A DNA stretch of 64,000 nt from Erythrobacter sp. JK5 (GTDB lineage: Bacteria; Pseudomonadota; Alphaproteobacteria; Sphingomonadales; Sphingomonadaceae). The notes beneath the pieces are model-generated. The model did not search any database and was not told the DNA's origin. It saw nothing but the letters and a program-made list of their open reading frames with translations. The position numbers and the translations under genes are program-made. Location: the NCBI RefSeq assembly GCF_018205975.1, contig NZ_CP073577.1, forward strand, positions 930,001 through 994,000, in the 5' to 3' direction. Shown here in pieces: positions 18,563 through 27,974 of this stretch (position 1 is its first letter; every line of letters begins with the position of its first letter).

Positions 18563-20550
18563 GAAGTCAGCCTCAGGTCTGCAATTTGTTCCGCAATGTC
18601 GCGGAAGGTCTGCCGCAGTTCATCGGCATCGTCCGCCTGGAAGGCGCGGCCCGAAGTGGCGCAGTTGCGCAGGTTGGCGCTCAGATCGGTACCGAACGCG
18701 ATGGTCCAGACCGAAATGTTCTTGTTGCGGGCTGCACGGCATGCCGCCTGGAAACGTTCGGCGTGGCGACTTGCCATCTGCGACGAGGAACCGTTGTCCG
18801 TAATCCGGCGATCCCACCATTCGATCCCGTAGAGTCCGTAGACGCGCTGGTTGGTCGCCTGCGTGCCGTCGGTCATGAAGATGATGTGGCGGGTGATTGC
18901 GTCACCGTTCGGCGCGGTCGCATTCGAGCCCGAGAAGATGCCGTCGGGCGAAATGAAGCGTGCGCCCCAGAGCATTCCGAAGTCGTGGTAGGTGTTGCCA
19001 CGAGCGCGCAGCGAATCGACGTAGGTTTCAAGCGTTGATTCGGTCCACGCGTCCGACAGGCGGCGCGCAGCGACCGGGCAGACGTGCTGTCCGCGGCCGT
19101 TTACGCTATCGAGATTCTCGGTCGTTCCGACTTCCTCGTAGATCCATGAATCGTTGTCCCACAGACTGCCGTCGTCCGTGTGCCGGTAATACACCGCTCC
19201 CGGCAGCGCGGGCTTCCAGCGCTCCTCATCGGTCGAAGGCACGAGGTCGATATTGAGATCGTGGGCTCCGGCAGGGACCGGATTAAAGCTCGCCTGGGCG
19301 ACCGTGTTCGCTTCCTGAATACACCCGTCCCAATTGTGCGTTACGGTCGAGCCGTTGTTGCCGGTCGGGGTCGTGACCGGGTTTCCGAGACCGGCTCCGG
19401 CATTGAAGTTCGACACATCGAAAGTAACCGGACGGTACTGCCACTGAGCGACCGTGATCGTTTCGGGTTCCTCGACGTCGTCCTCGTCGGCCTGACGATA
19501 CTTGTCGATCCGGCCTACGCAGGCGGCACGCCACTGCGTGCTGGCACCGTAGCGGTTCCAGACGTTCAGCCAGTAATCCGAAGAGGTGACGCGCCACAGC
19601 TCGTCGCCAACCCGGTATTCTTCGCCTTCCATGCGGAGGCACTTGTTCCGCGCGGGGTTGTCCGCCTTGCCGGAATCGTTGTCCTTGTTCTTCCACTGGT
19701 AGCTGGAAATCCAGACGCCACCGCCGAAGTTATCAGGATCGCGCGGCATGTATTCGTAAGTCTGCCGGTCGAGAATCCAGTCGCCGATTTCGACGCCGCT
19801 GCCGGGCACTTCGGTAGTGGTTTCGACCCAGACACGCGATTGATACGTGGCCGAATCCGCCATCCAAGACTTGATCGACTGGCCGACATTCACCCCCTGC
19901 GAGTACGGCACGAAGCCATAACGCACCTGCGCCTGCGGCGACGTCGAACTTTCGACGATATCATAGAAATCGACCACCGCTTCGCGCACCGCCTGCAGGC
20001 GCGAACCGTTCACGCCGCCGCTGACATATTCGGTGTTGCCGTTGTTCGAACAGTCGTCGTCGATCCCCTGTTCGGCGGGGCAGTTCATCGAACCGGTGAC
20101 GTCGAGCACGAACATCACATCGGTGTTGGCGATGTTGATATCGGCCGAACAGCTCACGCTGACGTTGAATTCATCGTAACCGAAAATATGCATCAGGCTC
20201 GTCGGCAGAGTGCCGGTCGCGGTTCCGCTCACCACGCCCGAATCGTTGGCGGAATAGGCGCGCGTCCTGTTTTCGAGGCCGAACAGGCCATCGTTGTAGT
20301 TCTGATCGAAGAACGCGTTGCCGACCTGTTCGTCCTCGGTCGAAAAGTCGCCGTCGTCCATTGCGCGCCGCGCGGCGAGCGCGCCGGCGTCGCAGGCTGC
20401 CTGTAGACGCGTGGTCGTCATGTAATAACGACTCGCGTCGACGGCGCCGCCGACCATGCCGATCAAGGGGACCAGCGCCGCCGCCGAAATGACGATGGTG
20501 TTGGCCGTGGGATCCGCGGCAAGCCGGCGGAAGAACGAGAGTATACCCAT
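18559..20550 (-). CDS. TadG-like pilus assembly protein with VWA domain
   Basis: 663 residues from MGILSFFRRLAADPTANT. The N-terminal TadE/TadG membrane helix (VISAAALVPLIGMVGGAVDASRYY) is followed by a von Willebrand A domain whose metal site reads DVTGSMN, with MTDGTQ later and a C-terminal IAFG and RDIAEQI segment. TadG anchors or assembles Flp pili. An upstream in-frame ATG at 20607 (MQLFS) lacks a good ribosome binding site, so I prefer the shorter start. First gene of the three-gene Tad run. Confidence 0.88.
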   Translation of the reverse strand: MGILSFFRRLAADPTANTIVISAAALVPLIGMVGGAVDASRYYMTTTRLQAACDAGALAARRAMDDGDFSTEDEQVGNAFFDQNYNDGLFGLENRTRAYSANDSGVVSGTATGTLPTSLMHIFGYDEFNVSVSCSADINIANTDVMFVLDVTGSMNCPAEQGIDDDCSNNGNTEYVSGGVNGSRLQAVREAVVDFYDIVESSTSPQAQVRYGFVPYSQGVNVGQSIKSWMADSATYQSRVWVETTTEVPGSGVEIGDWILDRQTYEYMPRDPDNFGGGVWISSYQWKNKDNDSGKADNPARNKCLRMEGEEYRVGDELWRVTSSDYWLNVWNRYGASTQWRAACVGRIDKYRQADEDDVEEPETITVAQWQYRPVTFDVSNFNAGAGLGNPVTTPTGNNGSTVTHNWDGCIQEANTVAQASFNPVPAGAHDLNIDLVPSTDEERWKPALPGAVYYRHTDDGSLWDNDSWIYEEVGTTENLDSVNGRGQHVCPVAARRLSDAWTESTLETYVDSLRARGNTYHDFGMLWGARFISPDGIFSGSNATAPNGDAITRHIIFMTDGTQATNQRVYGLYGIEWWDRRITDNGSSSQMASRHAERFQAACRAARNKNISVWTIAFGTDLSANLRNCATSGRAFQADDADELRQTFRDIAEQIADLRLTS

Positions 20551-20723
20551 GCGTTTCGAGTCCCTGTTCGGAGTCGTTCGCGAAAGAGTGCGAGAAAACA
20601 GCTGCATGGACCGGACTTAGCGCAGTCTGGTAAGCGCATTGCGAAGGCGCATGGTTAACCTCAGGTAAAAGCGCGCTCGGCCCCAAAAAACCTCGTCATC
20701 TGCGCCGATATGGGACGATCAGC

Positions 20724-20752
20724 TTGACAATTGTTTGCTCGCAGCAGCTAGC
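20724..20752 (+). promoter_or_regulatory. Putative sigma-70 promoter of the squalene/phytoene synthase-like gene
   Basis: A consensus TTGACA (20724-20729), 17-base spacer, then GCTAGC (20747-20752), a partial match to TATAAT. If real, transcription starts near 20758, downstream of the longest in-frame start (20735), which would then be wrong. Confidence 0.45.
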
Positions 20753-21421
20753 ACTGCCCGTTGTGAAAGGTTCTCCCAGCGAATCCCTGCCCCCGAACTC
20801 GTACTGGCCGTCGCCCACACTCCGGGATCGGTGCGTGCCCGACTGTCCGCAGCGCTGGCGCTGGATCAGAGGCTGGCGCGCATAGTTTCCGCAACCACCG
20901 AACCGATGCTGGGGCAAATGCGCCTCGCCTGGTGGCGCGACATGCTCGCGCTACGCACGCCGGATCGCCCCGCCGGAGACGCGGCTCTCAGCGCAATCGG
21001 AGCGCATTGGTCGGGGGACGAGCAGGCGTTGATCGACGTCGTCGATGGCTGGGAAGTGCTGCTGGTGTCGGTTGCGCTCGCAGACGCCGATCTGGTTCGG
21101 ATTGCAAGAGGTCGCGGCGCGCCGTTTGTGGCCCTGTTCGGCGGGGCTTCGCTTCGGTCCGCCGCGCGCGTCTCCGCCGCTGCGACCCGGTTCGTTTGCG
21201 CCGATCTCGCCATTCGTCTGAGCGATGCCGAGGAGCGCCGCAGGGCGATCCGTCTGGGGCTCGACCAGACCGATGACGGAGAACGCCTGCCGCGCGAGGC
21301 GCGCGGTCTCCGCGTACTCGAGGCGCTGGCGCTGCGCGCCCTGGAACGCGGCGGAAAGCCCTTGATGGAAGGACGCGGGGCCGCGCTCACCGCATTGAAG
21401 GCGGGTTTCTTCGGCCGTTGA
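20735..21421 (+). CDS. Squalene/phytoene synthase family protein, divergent
   Basis: About 228 residues in the longest frame. Family traits are LVLAVAHTPGSVRARLSAAL at the N-terminus and QMRLAWWRDML, as in HpnC/NDUFAF6-like members. The usual Asp-rich DxxxD metal-binding pairs are not evident, so classical condensing activity is doubtful. The start is uncertain: a GTG at 20763 would give V-K-G-S-P-S-E-S-L-P-P joined to ELVLAV if one C were added to the run at 20790-20794. That also fits the promoter at 20724-20752. Confidence 0.75.
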   Translation: MLAAASTARCERFSQRIPAPELVLAVAHTPGSVRARLSAALALDQRLARIVSATTEPMLGQMRLAWWRDMLALRTPDRPAGDAALSAIGAHWSGDEQALIDVVDGWEVLLVSVALADADLVRIARGRGAPFVALFGGASLRSAARVSAAATRFVCADLAIRLSDAEERRRAIRLGLDQTDDGERLPREARGLRVLEALALRALERGGKPLMEGRGAALTALKAGFFGR

Positions 21422-21460
21422 ATACGTGTAATCCCCGATGAATATTGCAACGGGGCCAAG

Positions 21461-21925
21461 ATGCGTCAAACTGTACTCGGAGTATTCGTCGGATTGATAC
21501 TTGCCGGTGTCGGCGTGTTCTGGTGGCAGGGCAGGGCGCAAGTCGAGGTCAATGCGCCTCCGCCTCCCGCAGCCGAGAACATCGCGAAGACCCCCGACGA
21601 ATTGCCGCAAGCCGATCCCGGCGAACTGACCGGCCCGGCGCCACCCGAGGCAAGCGAGTTGACGCGGGAGGAAAAGCGGTTCTTCCGCTACGATCGCAAT
21701 CGCGACCGGAAGATCACCCGCAACGAGATGCTTTCAAGCCGTTCGGATGCCTTCCGGAAACTCGATGTCGACGGCAACAACCTGCTGACGTTCGAGGAAT
21801 GGGCGGTCACCACCGCGCAGCGCTTCGACGGAGCCGACGCCGACAGGAACGGTGAGCTTTCGCCGAAGGAATTCGCGACAACCGCGCCAAAGCGCCCAGC
21901 ACGCAAGCCCGCCTGCCGCTGCTGA
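21461..21925 (+). CDS. EF-hand domain exported protein
   Basis: 154 residues. An N-terminal hydrophobic segment (VLGVFVGLILAGVGVFWW, about 5-22) acts as signal or anchor. A Pro/Ala-rich linker follows, then three EF-hand loops in tandem: DRNRDRKITRNE, DVDGNNLLTFEE and DADRNGELSPKE. It ends in a basic, Cys-containing tail (RKPACRC). Likely binds calcium in the periplasm; its role is unknown. Its stop abuts the convergent trmFO stop with no gap. Confidence 0.85.
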   Translation: MRQTVLGVFVGLILAGVGVFWWQGRAQVEVNAPPPPAAENIAKTPDELPQADPGELTGPAPPEASELTREEKRFFRYDRNRDRKITRNEMLSSRSDAFRKLDVDGNNLLTFEEWAVTTAQRFDGADADRNGELSPKEFATTAPKRPARKPACRC

Positions 21926-23311
21926 TCAGGCGGGTACCGGTTCGCGCGTGTCGTTGACCCAGGCGGCCAGGTCTGCCTTGGCGCGGCTGGTATAGGCTTC
22001 CTTGCGCGCCTTCTTCCTGACCTCGTGCAGCGGCGGAAACAGCCCGAAGTTGACGTTCATGGGCTGGAACGTGTCCGCCTCGGCGTCTCCCGTGATGTGG
22101 CTCAGCAGCGCACCCATCGCGGTCGTCGCGGGCAAGGGCTTCCATGCCCGCCCTGCGAGTTCGCCGGCAGTCATGATCCCGGCAACGAGCCCGATCGCCG
22201 CGCTTTCGACATAGCCTTCGCATCCGGTCACCTGCCCGGCGAAGCGGATATGCGGCGCGGCTTTCAACCGCAGCTGTCGATCGAGCACGTGAGGCGAATT
22301 CAGGAACGTGTTGCGGTGCAATCCCCCGAGCCTCGCGAACTCGGCATTTTCCAGCCCCGGGATGGTGCGGAAGAGCTCCACCTGCGCAGCGTATTTGAGC
22401 TTGGTCTGGAACCCGACCATGTTCCACAGCGTGCCCAGCTTGTTGTCCTGCCGCAGTTGCACCACCGCGTAAGGCCAGCGTCCCTGCGGGAATTCGGGCG
22501 TTGCATCGCGGGGATTGTCGAGCCCGACCGGCTTCATCGGACCGAACCGGAGCGTGTCGACACCGCGCGCCGCCATCACCTCGATCGGCATGCAGCCGTC
22601 GAAATAGGGCGTATCCTTCTCCCACTCCTTGAATTCGGTCTTCTCGCCATCGATCAACCCCTGGTGAAAGGCGAGGTACTGTTCCTGCGTCATCGGGCAG
22701 TTGATGTAGTCGCCGCCTTCGTTCGAGGCTTCGGTCCGTTTGTTCCAGCGCGACTGGATCCATGCGATCTCCATATCGATGCTGTCGCGGTGGACGATCG
22801 GGGCGATTGCATCGAAAAACGCGAGCCGTTCCTCGCCCGTTGCACCGACGATGCTTTCCGCCAGCGCCGTGGCCGTCAGCGGTCCGGTGGCAACGATGGT
22901 CAGCCCGGCATCGGGCAGCCGGTCGATCCGCTCGCGCGCGATCGTGACATTTGGGTGCTCGCGCAGCGCCTTTTCCACCTCGGCAGAAAACACGTTGCGA
23001 TCGACCGCCATCGCACTGCCCGCCGGGACCCGGGCGATTTCGCCGGCGCGCATCACCAGACTGTCGAGCGCGCGCATTTCGTGGTGCAGCAGACCGACCG
23101 CGTTGGCTTCGTCGTTGTCCGAACGGAAGCTGTTCGAGCACACCAGCTCCGCCAGACCGTCGGTCTGGTGCGCCGGAGTCATCTCACCGGAGCCACGCAT
23201 TTCGGACAGGCGCACCTTTACTCCGCGCCGGGCCAGCTGCCAGGCAGCCTCGCTACCGGCGAGTCCACCGCCGATGATGTGAACGTCGTGGGTTTTCGTC
23301 GTGCCTGTCAT
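21926..23311 (-). CDS. trmFO: Methylenetetrahydrofolate-tRNA-(uracil-5)-methyltransferase
   Basis: 461 residues. Forms the T at position 54 of the tRNA T-loop with folate and FAD as carbon and hydride donors. Seen: FAD-binding [17 protein letters not shown] at the N-terminus, [45 protein letters not shown], and the catalytic Cys region [10 protein letters not shown]. Full length. Divergent from the YhhN gene across about 50 bases. Confidence 0.96.
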   Translation of the reverse strand: MTGTTKTHDVHIIGGGLAGSEAAWQLARRGVKVRLSEMRGSGEMTPAHQTDGLAELVCSNSFRSDNDEANAVGLLHHEMRALDSLVMRAGEIARVPAGSAMAVDRNVFSAEVEKALREHPNVTIARERIDRLPDAGLTIVATGPLTATALAESIVGATGEERLAFFDAIAPIVHRDSIDMEIAWIQSRWNKRTEASNEGGDYINCPMTQEQYLAFHQGLIDGEKTEFKEWEKDTPYFDGCMPIEVMAARGVDTLRFGPMKPVGLDNPRDATPEFPQGRWPYAVVQLRQDNKLGTLWNMVGFQTKLKYAAQVELFRTIPGLENAEFARLGGLHRNTFLNSPHVLDRQLRLKAAPHIRFAGQVTGCEGYVESAAIGLVAGIMTAGELAGRAWKPLPATTAMGALLSHITGDAEADTFQPMNVNFGLFPPLHEVRKKARKEAYTSRAKADLAAWVNDTREPVPA

Positions 23312-23362
23312 GGAGCGGGCGGTAATTGCGTGCTAGCGCGACCGCAAGAGGGAGCGGGACAG

Positions 23363-24010
23363 ATGCCCAAACGCGCATTGGTGGAACATCGGCCCTGGAT
23401 TCTGGCGAGCCTGGCCGCCGCCACCGTATATTACCTGGTCTGGGACGACCCGATCGGCGAGCTTTACCTGACGTTCCTGAAAGGAGCGGGCGTCGGCTTG
23501 CTGGCGGTCTATGCGATGCGGCGCACGAGCGGCTTCGACGGGGCGATCCTGGTGATTGCGCTGGCGCTGGCTGCGGCGGCCGACATGGTTCTGATTCACG
23601 ATTTCCGACTGGGCGGCGCCTTGTTCCTTGCCTCGCATATTGCTGCGATCGTGCTGTACCTGCGCAATCTGAGACCAACCACAACGTTCAGCCAGAAACT
23701 GCTCGCGGCCGGATTGCTGGTTGGGGCGCCGGCGATTGCCTATCTGCTGAGCCTGCGGGCCGATATCGCGCTCTACGCCGTCGGTCTGGGGGCGATGGCC
23801 GCCACCGCCTGGATGAGCCGCTTCTCCCGCTATCGCGTCGGTTTAGGCGCGGTGCTGTTCGTCATCAGCGACTGGCTGATCTTCAGCCGCGAGGGTCCGA
23901 TCGACCTCGCGCCGCTACCCAATCTGCTGATCTGGCCGCTATACTATATCGGCCAGCTGCTGATCGCGACCGGGATCGTCCAGACGCTCCGCGCCGATCA
24001 CGAAATCTAG
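23363..24010 (+). CDS. YhhN/TMEM86 family integral membrane protein (lysoplasmalogenase-like)
   Basis: 215 residues with about eight hydrophobic segments. Family features are the YYLVWDDPIGELYLTFLKG opening, AAAADMVLIHDFRLGGALFLASHIAAIVLY and VLFVISDWLIFS. YhhN-family members include lysoplasmalogenases, but the activity here is only family-based. The ATG has a purine-rich AGAGGGAGCGGG upstream. The stop overlaps the convergent dioxygenase stop. Confidence 0.85.
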   Translation: MPKRALVEHRPWILASLAAATVYYLVWDDPIGELYLTFLKGAGVGLLAVYAMRRTSGFDGAILVIALALAAAADMVLIHDFRLGGALFLASHIAAIVLYLRNLRPTTTFSQKLLAAGLLVGAPAIAYLLSLRADIALYAVGLGAMAATAWMSRFSRYRVGLGAVLFVISDWLIFSREGPIDLAPLPNLLIWPLYYIGQLLIATGIVQTLRADHEI

Positions 24011-24843
24011 GCTGAAACGGCGGCGATGGTGGTGCGGTGCAATTCGCGCCGGTGCCCTTCGTAGCCGCCGGTGGCCTTGTGGTTGACACTGCGATTGTCC
24101 CACATCACGAGCATGCCCGGTTCCCAGCGGTGGCGGTAGACGAAGCGGTCCTGTTCGCACCATTGATGCAGTTCCATCACCATTTGCAGCGACTCGGCAT
24201 CGCTCATCCCCTCGATCCCGACCGTGTAGCTGATGCTGCAGAACAGCGCGTCCTCGCCGGTTTCCGGGTGCCGTTTCACCAGCGGGTGGGCCTGGCGCGC
24301 ACGGGCGCTTTCGCCGGGCCTGATGGCCATCGAACGGTTTGAATCGTGATCGCCGTACACCCCGTCGGGCGCATATCCGCGCGCCGCAGAATGGATCGCG
24401 GTGAGGCTGCGCAGATGATCCTTGCGCTCGTCGGGCAGGGCGGCAAACGCGGCGATCTGGTCGGAAAAGAGCGTGTCTCCGCCCAAGGGCGGGATTTCGA
24501 TGGCAAGCAGGCATGTGCCCGAGGGCGGTCGGGGCAGGAAACTCCAGTCCGAATGCCAGTTCTCGGCAAACAGCGGGCTGGTTTCGTCGGCTTCGCGTGT
24601 GATCGCGGCGATATTCTTGCGCCCGGGGATCGGATCGAAGAACGGATCCTCGCCGAATTCACCCATCGCGAGAGTGAAGCGTTCCAGCGCATCGTCGTCC
24701 ATTCGCTGACCGGTGAACGCCAAAACCCTGTGCTCAAGCCACGCCGAGCGGATCGCCGCGATGGTCTGAGGGTCGAGCGCCTCCGAGAGGTCGACGCCCG
24801 TAACCCGCGCGCCGCATGCCTGGCCGGAGGATTCGATCCGCAT
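24007..24843 (-). CDS. TauD/TfdA family Fe(II)/2-oxoglutarate dioxygenase
   Basis: 278 residues. Iron ligands are seen in NWHSDWSF (HxD, about residues 95-97) and a distal His in WDNRSVNHKATGG; the 2-oxoglutarate-binding Arg is in GHRRELHRTT. TauD-type enzymes hydroxylate substrates such as taurine or aryloxy acids, but the substrate here is unknown. Its start lies 2 bases after the gyrA stop on the same strand, so it may be co-transcribed with gyrA. Confidence 0.9.
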   Translation of the reverse strand: MRIESSGQACGARVTGVDLSEALDPQTIAAIRSAWLEHRVLAFTGQRMDDDALERFTLAMGEFGEDPFFDPIPGRKNIAAITREADETSPLFAENWHSDWSFLPRPPSGTCLLAIEIPPLGGDTLFSDQIAAFAALPDERKDHLRSLTAIHSAARGYAPDGVYGDHDSNRSMAIRPGESARARQAHPLVKRHPETGEDALFCSISYTVGIEGMSDAESLQMVMELHQWCEQDRFVYRHRWEPGMLVMWDNRSVNHKATGGYEGHRRELHRTTIAAVSA

Positions 24844-24845
24844 TC

Positions 24846-27646
24846 CTATCCGCCCGGTTCGCCGTCGATATTCTTGTCCGAATGGGCCGTCGTATCGGGC
24901 GAGGTCTCGTCGTCCCCGCCGCGCCGATCGACCATCTCCTCGACAACCGCTTCCTCGGCCTCGTTCTCCGGTTCTTCGGTTTCGTCGATCTTGACTGCGC
25001 TGACGATGTGTTCGTTCTTGGACACATCGAACAGCCGGACGCCCGCCGTGTTGCGACCGAGCACCCGCAGACTTTCGAGCCCGATACGGATCAGCTTGGC
25101 CTGATCGGTCACCAGCATCAACTGTTCGCCCGTCTTGACCGGGAAACTGGCGACGACTGGTCCGTTGCGATCGATGTTGTCGATATTAATCAGGCCCTGG
25201 CCGCCGCGCCCGATGCGGCGGTATTCGAACGCCGACGAAACCTTGCCGTAGCCGTTGGCGCACACAGTGAGGATGAACTGTTCGCGTTCCTTGAGCAGGT
25301 CGTAGCGATCGCCATCAAGGTCGGGATTTCCTTCCTTTTCACCCTTCCACGGCGCATACTTGAGATATTCTGCCCGCTCATCGGCGGTCGTACCGGTCGC
25401 TCCCAGCGTGGAGAGCGAGACGACCTCGTCGCCTTCGGCCAGCTTCATCCCGCGCACACCGGTGGAGGTGCGCGAGGTGAATTCGCGCACGTCCTCGGCG
25501 GCGAAGCGAATGGCCTTCCCCTGGCGCGAGGCGAGCAGCACGTCGTCGGTCGAGTTGAGCACGGCCACGCCGATCAGCTTGTCCTCGCTGTCCTCGTCGA
25601 ACTTCATCGCGAACTTGCCGTTCGACGGGATATTGGTGAAGGCGTCCATGCTGTTGCGACGGACATTGCCCTTCGCAGTCGCGAACACCACCGACAGCGC
25701 CCCCATTCGTCCTCGTCTTCGGGGAGGGGGAGCACGGTGCGGATCGTTTCGCCTTCGTCGAGCGCTGGCAGCATGTTGATGATCGGTCGTCCGCGCGTGG
25801 TCGGGCCACCTTCGGGCAGTTTCCAGACCTTGAGGCGGTAGACCTTGCCGGCAGTCGAGAAGAACAGCACCGGATTGTGCGTCGAGGTGACGAACAGCTC
25901 GGCAATCGCATCCTCGTCCTTGGTCGACATACCCGCACGGCCCTTGCCCCCGCGGTTCTGCGCGCGGAAGGTCGAAAGCGGGGTACGCTTGATGTAACCG
26001 TCGAGGGTTACCGTAACGACCATGTCGTCGCGCTCGATCAGGTCTTCATCCTCGAGCCCGTCCCATGCGGGCGCAATTTCGGACACGCGCGGCGTGGCGT
26101 AACTCGCGCGCACTTCCTCAAGCTCGTCGCGCATCAATCCGTAAAGCTTGACCCGGTCGGCAAGGATCGAGAGCAGTTCCGCGATCTCGTCGGCGAGGTG
26201 TTGCAACTCGTCGCCGATCTCGTCGCGGCCCATCGCGGTGAGACGGTGGAGCCGCAGTTCGAGGATCGCCTTCACCTGCCGCTCGGACAGTTTGTAGGTG
26301 CCGTCCGCTTCGTCGGCAGAGGGCTCGATAGCCTCGACCAGCTGGATGTATTGGGCGATGTCGCCAATCGGCCATTCCTTGGCGAGCAGCTTGGCACGCG
26401 CGTCGGCCGGGTTCGCCGCGCCCCGGATCATCGCCACCACTTCGTCGAGGTTCGAGACCGCGACCACCAGGCCCAGCAACAGATGGGCACGTTCGCGCGC
26501 CTTGTTGAGCTCGAATTTGGTGCGCCGGGTGATGACCTCTTCGCGGAAGGCGATAAAGCTTTGGATGATATCGCGCAGCGTCAGCGTTTCGGGGCGACCG
26601 CCCCGGATCGCCAGCATGTTCGCCGGGAAAGAGGATTGCGCCGGGGTATAGCGCCACAGCTGGTTGAGCACGACCTCGGCGCTGGCATCGCGCTTGAGAT
26701 CGATCACGACCCGCACGCCTTCGCGCGAGCTTTCGTCGCGGATGTCGGAAATGCCCTCGATCCGCTTGTCCTTCGCCGCCTCGGCGATCTTTTCAACCAG
26801 GCCTGATTTCCCGACCTGATAGGGCATCGATGTGAGCACGATGGACTGGCGATCGCCGCGCTTTTCCTCAATCTCGTGGCGGCTGCGCATCAGGACCGAC
26901 CCGCGCCCGGTGGTGTAGGCGGCTCTCGCGCCGCTGGTGCCGAGGATCAGCGGAGCGGTGGGGAAATCAGGCCCCGGAATGTATTCGATCAGTTCCTCGG
27001 AGGTGATCCCGGGGTTCGCGATGAAGGCCAGGCAACCGTCGATCACTTCGCCGAGATTGTGTGGCGGCACGTTGGTGGCCATGCCGACCGCGATCCCGCC
27101 CGCTCCGTTGACCAGCAGGTTGGGAAACCGCGCCGGAAGAACGACCGGTTCCTTGTTCTCGCCATCGTAATTCGGGACGAAATCGACCGTATCCTTGTCG
27201 AGATCGTCGAGCAGGGTGTTCGTGACCCGGGCCAGGCGCGCCTCGGTATAGCGCATCGAGGCGGGCGGATCGGGGTCCATCGACCCGAAATTGCCCTGGC
27301 CATCGACCAGCGGAACCCGCATCGACCAGTCTTGCGTCATGCGCGCCAGCGCATCGTAGATCGCGGCGTCACCGTGGGGGTGGTAGTTGCCCATCACGTC
27401 GCCGACGATCTTCGCACTCTTGCGATACTTGCGCCCGGCGACATAGCCGCCTTCCTGGCTCGCATAGAGGATCCGGCGGTGCACGGGCTTCAGCCCGTCG
27501 CGCACATCGGGCAGCGCGCGCGCCACGATCACGCTCATCGCGTAATCGAGGTAACTGGTCTTCATTTCATCGACGATATCGATGCGTTCGTAATCGCCCA
27601 TCGGAGAAGGCGGAGTGGAATCGAGAATGTCGCTGTCGTCGCTCAA
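24846..27646 (-). CDS. gyrA: DNA gyrase subunit A, split in the sequence by one missing base
   Basis: Type II topoisomerase subunit, about 933 residues if repaired. The N-terminal part has the [14 protein letters not shown], the active-site Tyr in RYTEAR, and the breakage-reunion domain. The frame breaks near 25700-25704, where the first frame reads EDEDEWGRC and the second continues [13 protein letters not shown]. One more C in the five-C plus-strand run restores [14 protein letters not shown]. The C-terminal beta-propeller region runs to 24846. As gyrA is essential, I take this as a sequencing error. The QRDR has Ala at the position equivalent to E. coli Ser83. Confidence 0.95.
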
Positions 27647-27917
27647 AATACGGGCCGTTTCTGGTTATCGTTGAGGGCTGGTGCTTGGTTACCAGGAAGG
27701 TAGGCGCTCGGTAGGGAAATCACCACTCGAACTCGGAACAAAGCACGATTCTCCGTCCGTTTTTCCACATTTGCCGCCCCCGGTCGAGAATCCCGGGCAT
27801 CAGGCAGAATTTCCCTCGATGAACGGCGCGGCCTGGCTCCATTCAAAGGCCGTTCAGCCCGGTTCGCCTAGGACGAATTGCAAATCTGGCCGATCGCGTT
27901 CACATGCGGAGGTAAAG
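27647..27917. other. Divergent region between gyrA and the exported repeat protein
   Basis: No gene is supported over about 270 bases. It must hold the gyrA promoter on the minus strand and that of the 27.9-29.3 kb gene on the plus strand. No clear consensus elements or strong hairpins were seen. Confidence 0.35.
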
Positions 27918-27974
27918 ATGAATCCGGCAGCGCGGATTGCAGGGCGCTGTATCAACCGTTTTTGGAGGTACCCG

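Noticed and set aside
22025..23320. Long plus-strand frame running into the YhhN gene
   Set aside because: The part before 23363 is antisense to trmFO; only the YhhN portion from the ATG at 23363 is supported.
24846..27646. gyrA as a pseudogene or two genes
   Set aside because: Both halves are intact, one added base restores the protein, the gene is essential, and similar losses occur at other G/C runs in this window.
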